Assembly (NCBI RefSeq): GCF_030064675.1
Contig: NZ_CP116413.1
Span: forward strand, 5,922,001-5,986,000
Direction of reading: 5' to 3'
Source: Crossiella sp. CA-258035
GTDB lineage: Bacteria; Actinomycetota; Actinomycetes; Mycobacteriales; Pseudonocardiaceae
Length of the DNA stretch: 64,000 nucleotides
A model generated the notes under the pieces. The model was given only the letters and a program-made list of their open reading frames with translations. It had not been told where the DNA came from and did not search any database. Of this stretch, positions 58,301 through 64,000 are shown in pieces; position 1 is the first letter of the stretch; each line of letters opens with the position of its first letter. The position numbers and the translations under genes are program-made.

Positions 58301-59426
58301 AGGCGTGCTCGCGCCGCCTGCCGTCCGGGGTGTCGCCGAAGAGCCTGGCGTCCGCGTCGTCGTTCGCGGCCGCCGGCTCGGCCCGGCCGTTGGTGCGGGC
58401 CTGGGTCAGGCGCAGCTGCGGCAGCGCCTCGGCGTGGTGCTCGCGCAGCCAGCCCACCAGGTCCTCCCGGACCAGGCAGCGCAGGTCCCACAGGCTGCCC
58501 GCGTCGGCCGCGCTGACCAGGGCGCGCACCCGGACCAGGGTGTTGGTGGTCTGGGTCACCTGGAGCACGCAGACCCGGCCGTCCCACAGCTCGCTGGCCT
58601 CCAGCGCGCGGCGCAGCTCAGCGCGCAGCGCCTCCACCGGCACGGTCCAGTCCAGGTCCAGCTCGACCGTGCCGAGCAGCTGGGACTCCCGCCGGGTCCA
58701 GTTCTCGAACGGCGTCTTCATGAAGTAGGAGGTGGGCAGGATCAGGCGGCGGTCGTCCCACAGGTGCACCACCACGTAGGTCAGGGTGATGTCCTCGATC
58801 CGGCCCCACTCCTTCTCCACCACCACCACGTCCTCGATCCGGATCGCGTCGCTGAAGGCGATCTGGATCCCGGCGAAGACGTTGCCCAGCAAGGACTGCG
58901 CGGCCAGCGCGGAGATGGCGCCGATCACACCGGCGGAGGCGAGCAGGCTGGTGCCCGCGGCGCGGGCGCCGGGGAAGGTCATCAGCATCGCGCCCACGGT
59001 GAGCACCGCGATCACCGCCACCGCGACCCGGCGGAGCAGGGTGATCTGGGTGTGCATCCGCCTGGCCTGCCGGTTGTCCGCCTGGTCCAGCCGGATCCGG
59101 GCCAGCGCGGTGTCCTCGAAGACCAGCACCAGCGCGATCACCAGCCAGGCGCCTGCCGCGATCTGGGCCAGGCCGAGGCCGTGCAGCACGGGTTCCCGCC
59201 AGTCACCGCCGGGCGCGCCCAGCAGCAGGGAGAGCTGTATGGCGGTCAGCCCGGCCAGGAACTGGGCCGGGCGGTAGGCCCGCCGGGCCAGGTCGGCCAG
59301 GATGCGGGCGCGGCGGCCGAGTCGCTGGATGAGTCGGTGCAGCAGGGCCACGGCGAGGATCGCCAGCGCGACGACGGCCAGGGTGCTGCCGATCAGCAGC
59401 AGCACGTCGGTCCAGTACGCGGGCAC
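58266..59426 (-). CDS. MscS-type mechanosensitive ion channel
   Basis: 386 residues. Four or five membrane helices precede the pore-lining helix and beta domain: ASAGVIGAISALAAQSLLGNVFAGIQIAF in outline, then RIEDVVVVEKEWGRIEDITLTYVVV and PTSYFMKTPFENWTR, which are strongly MscS-like. A C-terminal alpha-beta domain and a charged, probably disordered tail follow. It would release solutes on hypo-osmotic shock. It overlaps the small membrane protein gene by 35 bases, tail to tail. Confidence 0.92.
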   Translation of the reverse strand: MPAYWTDVLLLIGSTLAVVALAILAVALLHRLIQRLGRRARILADLARRAYRPAQFLAGLTAIQLSLLLGAPGGDWREPVLHGLGLAQIAAGAWLVIALVLVFEDTALARIRLDQADNRQARRMHTQITLLRRVAVAVIAVLTVGAMLMTFPGARAAGTSLLASAGVIGAISALAAQSLLGNVFAGIQIAFSDAIRIEDVVVVEKEWGRIEDITLTYVVVHLWDDRRLILPTSYFMKTPFENWTRRESQLLGTVELDLDWTVPVEALRAELRRALEASELWDGRVCVLQVTQTTNTLVRVRALVSAADAGSLWDLRCLVREDLVGWLREHHAEALPQLRLTQARTNGRAEPAAANDDADARLFGDTPDGRRREHAFSGPAGNPVES

Positions 59427-59465
59427 AGGGCTCCTTCCGGTTCTGGGACAACGGCTCCCTGTGCG

Positions 59466-60377
59466 TTACCCCGTACGGGGGACGCGCACACCTTGATCCG
59501 CATCACCCCGACCCGCCAGCACCGCGTGCGCGAAGGCTTGCAGCAGCGGGTCCTTCCGGTCTTGCGGCCAGGCCAGGGCGATCCGGAGCGGTTCGATGTC
59601 GGTGATGGGCAACCACACCAGATCGGGGTGCGCGTAGAAGCGGGCCATCGACTCCGGCCCGATGCAGACCGCCGCGCCGGTGGCCACGCCCTCCAGCATC
59701 TCCTCCACGTTGTCGTTCTCCGGTCCCCAGCGCGGGGCCGAGCCGTCGGGGCGGGGGTTGACCGCCCACCAGTCCACCCAGGCGGCCGGGGCGCGGCGGG
59801 TCCACATCACCGGTTCCTCGAGCAGGTCGTGGATGGACACGGAGTCCTTGTCCGCCAACGGATGTGTGCGGGTGAGCGCGACCCAGCGGGACTCGGTGGC
59901 CACCGGTTCCACGTGCAGGCCGACGGTGTCGGCGGGCAGCCACACGAACGCGATGTCCACCGTGCCCTCGCGCAGCGCCTCGGGTTCGCCGCCCCAGTCC
60001 AGCCGCCGGGGCTCGACCGCGCCGGGCGCCAGCCGGGCGCGGGCCTGCCGCGCCAGCGGACCCCAGCCGGTGGCCACGAACCCGACCCGCAGCGCGCCGC
60101 GCTCGGCCGCGGCGGCGGCCCGGACCAGCCGCTGGGCGCGCTGCCAGTCGGCGAGCTGCGCGCGGGCGGCGGGCAGCAGCTCCGCACCGGCGGCGGTGAG
60201 CCGGATCCCGGTGCTGCCGCGGGCGAACAGCTCGACCTCCAGCCGCGCCTCCAGCTGCCGGATCTGGCGGCTCAGCGAGGGTTGCGCGAGGTAGAGCGCC
60301 TTGGCCGCCGCGGTGAAGCTCAGATGCTCGGCGACGGCGAGGAAGTAGCGCAGTAGCCGGGTGTCCACATCGGCCAT
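59466..60377 (-). CDS. LysR family transcriptional regulator
   Basis: 303 residues from ATG 60377. The N-terminal winged HTH reads LLRYFLAVAEHLSFTAAAKAL and AQPSLSRQIRQLEARLEVELFAR, followed by a periplasmic-binding-protein-like effector domain (about 90-300). It is divergent from a secreted or Tat-like SnoaL protein gene 62 bases away, the likely target in classic LysR fashion. The longer upstream frame is not LysR-like. Confidence 0.94.
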   Translation of the reverse strand: MADVDTRLLRYFLAVAEHLSFTAAAKALYLAQPSLSRQIRQLEARLEVELFARGSTGIRLTAAGAELLPAARAQLADWQRAQRLVRAAAAAERGALRVGFVATGWGPLARQARARLAPGAVEPRRLDWGGEPEALREGTVDIAFVWLPADTVGLHVEPVATESRWVALTRTHPLADKDSVSIHDLLEEPVMWTRRAPAAWVDWWAVNPRPDGSAPRWGPENDNVEEMLEGVATGAAVCIGPESMARFYAHPDLVWLPITDIEPLRIALAWPQDRKDPLLQAFAHAVLAGRGDADQGVRVPRTG

Positions 60378-60439
60378 GCCCGAACGGTATGGGCACGGGT
60401 ATTGGACCCCGGTGAAGCGGACGCGGTTGCCTTGACGGC

Positions 60440-60958
60440 ATGACAGAGACAACGGTGAGCCGGTCCGCGGTGCTGGCCGGTGGGGCAGCGACGGTGGCGG
60501 CGGCGCTGCTCGGCGGCACGGCCCAGGCGAGCACCAAGGAACACCCGCACGTGGCGCTGATCCGCCGCTACTACGCCGCCTACGCCAAGGGCGACCTCAA
60601 CGCGCTGCGCGAGTTCTTCGCCCCCGACATCCGCTGGGCGATTCCCGGCCACCATCCCTTGGCCGGTACCAAGACCGGGGTGAAGGAGGTGCTGGCGTTC
60701 TTCACCGAGCTGGGCCGGGCCGGGTTCCGCGCGGAGGTGCTGTTCCTGGCCGCGGACGGGGACTGGGTGGTGGACATGCACCGCGGCTGGAGCACCAGTC
60801 CGCCCGGCCTGGACATCACCTGGGTGCTGGCCTACCGCATCCAGCGCGGGCGCATCGTGGAGGCGGTGAACTTCGCCGCGGACCAGCACGCCGCGGACGC
60901 CTTCTTCTGGCAGCGCTACCCCCTCGCCCCGCTGCCGGACCGGCTCAGAACGCGGTGA
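60440..60958 (+). CDS. Exported SnoaL-like (NTF2-fold) protein
   Basis: 172 residues. An alanine-rich N-terminal segment (SRSAVLAGGAATVAAALLGG) ending in AQAS looks like a signal peptide; a single arginine makes Tat export doubtful. The mature part is SnoaL/NTF2-like: ALIRRYYAAYAKGDLNALREFFAPDIRWAIPG in outline, then HPLAGTKTGVKEVLAFF and a C-terminal VLAYRIQRGRIVEAVNF. The reaction is unknown. It is divergent from the LysR gene that probably controls it, and it overlaps the MDMPI gene by 14 bases at the 3' end. Confidence 0.85.
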   Translation: MTETTVSRSAVLAGGAATVAAALLGGTAQASTKEHPHVALIRRYYAAYAKGDLNALREFFAPDIRWAIPGHHPLAGTKTGVKEVLAFFTELGRAGFRAEVLFLAADGDWVVDMHRGWSTSPPGLDITWVLAYRIQRGRIVEAVNFAADQHAADAFFWQRYPLAPLPDRLRTR

Positions 60959-61580
60959 TGTCCCCCGGCGCGCGCTCCGCCCTGGTCAGCGCGCGCAACA
61001 TGGCGGGCGCGCCGCGACGGCGCAGGGCCAAGCGGCTCAACAGGTCCAGCACCGACTCCACCGCGCTGACCGGGAACTCCGGGGTGGGCACGCCGATGCT
61101 GACCGCCAGGTCGTCGGCGTGCACGGTCAGCTCCATCATGCGGGTGACCAGCAGGTCCTCCAGGGACAGCGACCACGGCCCCCAGAACGGGATGCGCACC
61201 GGCCGGTCCGGAGTTCCCGGCAGCCGCCCGGCCAGGTCCGCGATCGCCGCGTCCACCTGGTCGGCCAGCGCCGCCGGGCCCTCGGTGGCGGCCTGTTCGC
61301 CGCTGTCGCGGATGCGCACGTTGAGGTCGTGGTCCAGGTCCGCGCCCACCCACTCGACCCGGCTGTAGTGCTCCAGCAGCGAGACCGGCAGCTCCGGCGG
61401 GATCGGCCCGTCCAGGATCGCGGGCAGGGCCAGCACCTGGTAGGCGAAGTGCCCGGCCAGTCCGGCCACGGAGAACTCGGGCAGCGCGCTCGGCTTCTCC
61501 CAGTCGCGGGCCAGTGCCGGATCGCGCAGCAGTGCGGCGGCCACCCGCGCGGTGTCCAGGAAATCGGTCCGGCGGCTCAT
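60945..61580 (-). CDS. Maleylpyruvate isomerase-fold (MDMPI/DinB-like) protein
   Basis: 211 residues from ATG 61580, preceded by GGGGAG. A four-helix DinB/MDMPI domain has metal-ligand histidines in VAGLAGHFAYQV and in MMELTVHADDLAVSIG, where Glu and His are two further ligands. The family includes mycothiol-dependent maleylpyruvate isomerase and many uncharacterised mycothiol enzymes, typical of actinomycetes. The actual substrate is unknown. Confidence 0.85.
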   Translation of the reverse strand: MSRRTDFLDTARVAAALLRDPALARDWEKPSALPEFSVAGLAGHFAYQVLALPAILDGPIPPELPVSLLEHYSRVEWVGADLDHDLNVRIRDSGEQAATEGPAALADQVDAAIADLAGRLPGTPDRPVRIPFWGPWSLSLEDLLVTRMMELTVHADDLAVSIGVPTPEFPVSAVESVLDLLSRLALRRRGAPAMLRALTRAERAPGDITAF

Positions 61581-61645
61581 GGAGCTCCCCTCTCCCAGGC
61601 ATTTCGCAGGCAGCGCCCAGCGCGCTCCCACCTCCGGATCCAAGC

Positions 61646-62071
61646 ATGTCCGCCATGACGAGCACACCCGATTCCGAACAGGCGCGGTCGCACCCGTCGA
61701 AGCTCACCTTCGGCCTGGCCGCGGCGGCGCTGGCCACGGTCGCCTTCGCCGGTGGGATGTGGGCCGCCACCGCCCTGGCAGCCGACTCCGCGAACGCCGC
61801 CCCTGGGCAGCGCGGCGGCGTGCTCCTGGGACCCGGCGGCCGCATGCCCACCGTCGGCACGGTGGACCGGATCGAGGGCGACACGCTCTACCTCAAGGGG
61901 CCCAACGGTTCCGAGGTCAAGGTCACGCTCGGCGCGGACACCGCGGTGCAGCTCGGCCAGCCCGGCAAGGTCAGCGACATCCAGCCGGGAGCCACCGTGA
62001 CGGTGCAGGGTGAGCGGGCCGCGGACGGCTCGGTGACCGCCCGTCAGGTCACAGCGCAGAGTGCCCGCTGA
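61646..62071 (+). CDS. DUF5666-like membrane-anchored protein
   Basis: 141 residues. A short polar N-terminus is followed by a hydrophobic segment FGLAAAALATVAFAGGMWAATALA that anchors or exports the protein. A small beta-barrel-like DUF5666 domain follows (GTVDRIEGDTLYLKGPNGSEVKVTLG in outline, then VSDIQPGATVTVQGERAADGSVTARQV). The function is unknown. ATG 61646 is used; ATG 61655 is three codons later. It overlaps the convergent GGDEF-EAL gene by 23 bases. Confidence 0.82.
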   Translation: MSAMTSTPDSEQARSHPSKLTFGLAAAALATVAFAGGMWAATALAADSANAAPGQRGGVLLGPGGRMPTVGTVDRIEGDTLYLKGPNGSEVKVTLGADTAVQLGQPGKVSDIQPGATVTVQGERAADGSVTARQVTAQSAR

Positions 62072-64000
62072 CCGCGATGAACGCCTCCGCCGGACGGGGC
62101 GGCCCGAGTTGCGCGCCCTGACCGGCGTCCACGCCGATGCCGGTCAGCCAGTCCAGCGTGGCCGGGCTGTCCACCCCGGAGGCGATCACCTTGACCCCCA
62201 CCTCGTGCGCCAGCTCGGTCAGGCTGGCCACCACCCTGGCCACCGAGGAGCCCGGGTCGGGTTCCTCGCCGAGGCGCTGCACCAGCACCCGGTCGAAGCG
62301 CACCGCGTACACCGGCAGCGTGGGCAGCCGGACGAAGTCGGTGAAGTCGCGGCCGAACTCGTCCAGGCCCACCGTGACGCCCATGTCGGTCAGCACCCGC
62401 AGGTTGTCCGCGGCGTCGCTGTCCTCCTTGACCACCGCGCGCAGCGGCATCCGCAGGCGCAGCCGCTGCGGGGCCAGCCCGGCCTCGGCCAGCGCCTTGC
62501 GCACGTTGTCCACCAGGTCCGGGTCCTGGGACTGGTACGGGGTCAGGGTGGCCAGCACGGTCGGCGGATCACCCTCCGGCGGCCGCCATTCCGCGGCGTC
62601 CCGGCAGGCCCGCTTGAGCACCCAGCGGCCCAGCGCCAGGATCAGCCCGGTGCTCTCGGCCAGCTCCACGCACTTCTGGTGCGGCAGCGGCCCCAGCTCC
62701 GGATGCGCCCACTCCACCAGCACCTCGGTGGCCACCAGCTCCCGCCCGCCGAGCCAGCGGATCGGCTCGTAGCGCAGGCTGAACTCGCCGCTCTCCACCG
62801 CGCCCGGCATCGAGGCGGCCAGCTTGAACCGGGCCCGGTCGCGGGCCTCGCGGGCCGGGTCGAACAGGCCCCACTGCGCCTTGCCGCTGGCCTTGACCCG
62901 GTGCAGCGTCAGGTCGGCCGCGCGCAGCAGCTCGGCGGCCACCATGCCCTTGGCCGGGCGCTGCACCACGCCGATGCTGGCGGTGACCGCCACCCCGTAG
63001 CCGTCCAGGTAGGTCGGCTCGGTCAGCTCCTCGTTGATCCGGGCGGCCAGCGCGGGCACGTCCGGCGGGGTGGGCGAGTCCTCGATCAGGATGGCGAACT
63101 CGTCGCTGCCGAAACGGGCCACCATCGCGTTGTGGCCGGCCACCGCGGCCCGCAGCCGCTGCGCGGTGGTCTTGAGCAGCTCGTCGCCGATGTGGTGGCC
63201 CAGCCCGTCGTTGATCACGGTGAAGCTGTCCAGGTCCAGGTGGCAGAGGGTGATGATCTGCCCGTCCTCGGCCCGGCCGAGCACGCTCTGCAACCGGGAG
63301 TGCAGGTACTGGCGGTTGGGCAGGCCGGTGAGCTGGTCGTGCAGCGTCTGGTGGCTGAACCGGCCCTGCAGCAGGTGCAGGTTGGTCAGGTCCTCGACCA
63401 TGGTGACGTGCCCGTTGGGCCGTCCGTCCGCGTCGTGCAGCAGCGAGACCGCGAGGTAGGCGAACACGCTGTCGGCTTCCTTGCTGACCAGCCGGGTGCG
63501 GCAGCGGAACCGGTCCACCTGCTCCTCCACCAGGTGCCGGTACAGCAGCGCCAGGTCGGCGGTCTCCTCCGGCGCGAACAGGTCCGGCACGGTGAGGAAG
63601 CCCAGCTCGGGACCGGTGTAGCCGAGGATCTCGGTGAAGGCCTGGTTGACCTCGATGAAGTTGCCGTCCAGATCGCTGATCGCGATGCCCATGGCGGAGG
63701 CGGTGAACAGCTCGCGGAAGCGGCTCTCGCTGACCCGCAGCTCCCGTTCGGCGTCCAGTTTGGCGCTGAGCAGCGCCTTCTTGAGCTCTTCCTGCTGGTT
63801 GAAGGTCAACTGGCGGACCCCTTCGGCGAAGCCCGCGGCGAACTCGGCGAGCAGCGCGGTGACCTTCGGTTCGTCGACCGAGCCCTGCCGCTCGGCCAGC
63901 TCGCGGCGGCAGCCCTCGCCGAGCAGCTCGATGGTGCGGCGTAAGGCCAGCCTGCTGGTGATGTTGCCGAGCACCAGCTGGGCGCCGGCCCGGCCGGCTG
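62049..64000 (-). CDS. PAS-GGDEF-EAL cyclic-di-GMP protein, 5' end outside window
   Basis: The frame is still open at the right edge (AGRAGAQLVLGN), so GTG 63974 is not a secure start; about 650 C-terminal residues are here. Numbering from 63974: a helical N-terminal part, a PAS domain at about 82-200, GGDEF domain at about 205-370 with LDLDSFTVINDGLGH, GHHIGDELL and GSDEF at 289-293, then an EAL domain to the end. The EAL domain looks inactive: TEVLVEW replaces EALLRW, the asparagine of the VNxS strand is threonine, DDFG is DEFG, LKID is VRFD, and AEGVE is ASGVD. It may act as a diguanylate cyclase with a c-di-GMP-binding or inert EAL domain. Confidence 0.9.
   Translation of the reverse strand, partial: AGRAGAQLVLGNITSRLALRRTIELLGEGCRRELAERQGSVDEPKVTALLAEFAAGFAEGVRQLTFNQQEELKKALLSAKLDAERELRVSESRFRELFTASAMGIAISDLDGNFIEVNQAFTEILGYTGPELGFLTVPDLFAPEETADLALLYRHLVEEQVDRFRCRTRLVSKEADSVFAYLAVSLLHDADGRPNGHVTMVEDLTNLHLLQGRFSHQTLHDQLTGLPNRQYLHSRLQSVLGRAEDGQIITLCHLDLDSFTVINDGLGHHIGDELLKTTAQRLRAAVAGHNAMVARFGSDEFAILIEDSPTPPDVPALAARINEELTEPTYLDGYGVAVTASIGVVQRPAKGMVAAELLRAADLTLHRVKASGKAQWGLFDPAREARDRARFKLAASMPGAVESGEFSLRYEPIRWLGGRELVATEVLVEWAHPELGPLPHQKCVELAESTGLILALGRWVLKRACRDAAEWRPPEGDPPTVLATLTPYQSQDPDLVDNVRKALAEAGLAPQRLRLRMPLRAVVKEDSDAADNLRVLTDMGVTVGLDEFGRDFTDFVRLPTLPVYAVRFDRVLVQRLGEEPDPGSSVARVVASLTELAHEVGVKVIASGVDSPATLDWLTGIGVDAGQGAQLGPPRPAEAFIAVSGHSAL

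Noticed and set aside
1-64000. tRNA, rRNA, CRISPR array, prophage or insertion sequence
   Set aside because: Looked for typical T-arm sequences, regularly spaced repeats and transposase or integrase motifs by eye; none convincing. A tRNAscan or ISfinder search would be decisive.

Overview
The window is very GC-rich (clearly above 70% by eye), densely packed bacterial DNA with strong G/C third-position bias, many 4-base ATGA/GTGA gene overlaps and many probable leaderless start codons. Several families are typical of Actinomycetota: a mycothiol-type maleylpyruvate-isomerase-fold protein, DUF3048, DUF4436 and DUF6098 proteins, a three-gene PntAA/PntAB/PntB transhydrogenase and an nSTAND1-WD40 protein. 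I infer an actinomycete, probably Pseudonocardiales. No rRNA, tRNA, CRISPR array, prophage or insertion sequence was recognised.

Layout. 1-9.3 kb: end of a cytochrome P450, a GNAT acetyltransferase, the DEAH helicase HrpA, a 136-bp inverted-repeat element, a VOC protein, a CYTH-CHAD protein, a 55-residue acidic protein, a PolX-like PHP protein and a DUF6098 protein. 9.3-14.3 kb (minus strand): six tightly packed genes that could form one operon, DJ-1/PfpI, GlxA-type AraC regulator, histidine kinase, degenerate kinase, LuxR-type response regulator and RidA. 14.3-18.6 kb: a MocR regulator with a RidA protein, then a second MocR regulator whose ATG overlaps the ATG of a divergent EamA transporter. 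18.6-25.2 kb: small protein, DUF3048 lipoprotein, DJ-1 protein, MarR pair, methyltransferase and the pnt operon. 25.3-28.1 kb: SDR, DUF985 cupin, a nucleotidyltransferase-like pseudogene containing a 112-bp internal inversion, a methyltransferase and a solitary LuxR domain.

28.1-36.1 kb: a 575-bp non-coding stretch, a 2-hydroxyacid dehydrogenase with an FMN hydroxyacid oxidase, and a second two-component system divergent from an ABC exporter. 36.1-42.9 kb: a 923-residue nSTAND1-WD40 protein divergent from a four-gene catabolic operon (GntR regulator, creatininase-family amidohydrolase, LpqC-type esterase, AbgT transporter). 42.9-48.7 kb: SnoaL and MarR sharing palindromic operators, an alpha/beta hydrolase, RibA, a double-length IclR regulator and an aldehyde dehydrogenase. 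48.8-58 kb: DUF4436, SRPBCC, FAD oxidoreductase, Na+/H+ antiporter, FUSC protein, a frameshifted alpha/beta hydrolase, CopD, a membrane protein with a SWDxSWH motif and a Crp/Fnr regulator. 58-64 kb: a two-helix membrane protein, MscS channel, LysR/SnoaL pair, MDMPI protein, DUF5666 protein and a PAS-GGDEF-EAL protein running off the right edge.

Themes: regulators are commonly divergent from, or cotranscribed with, the genes they probably control, and inverted repeats lie on the predicted promoters. Two genes are visibly broken (26547-27074 and 53990-54911). A 13-bp dyad, GTCC-N5-GGAC, recurs across unrelated genes and reading frames.
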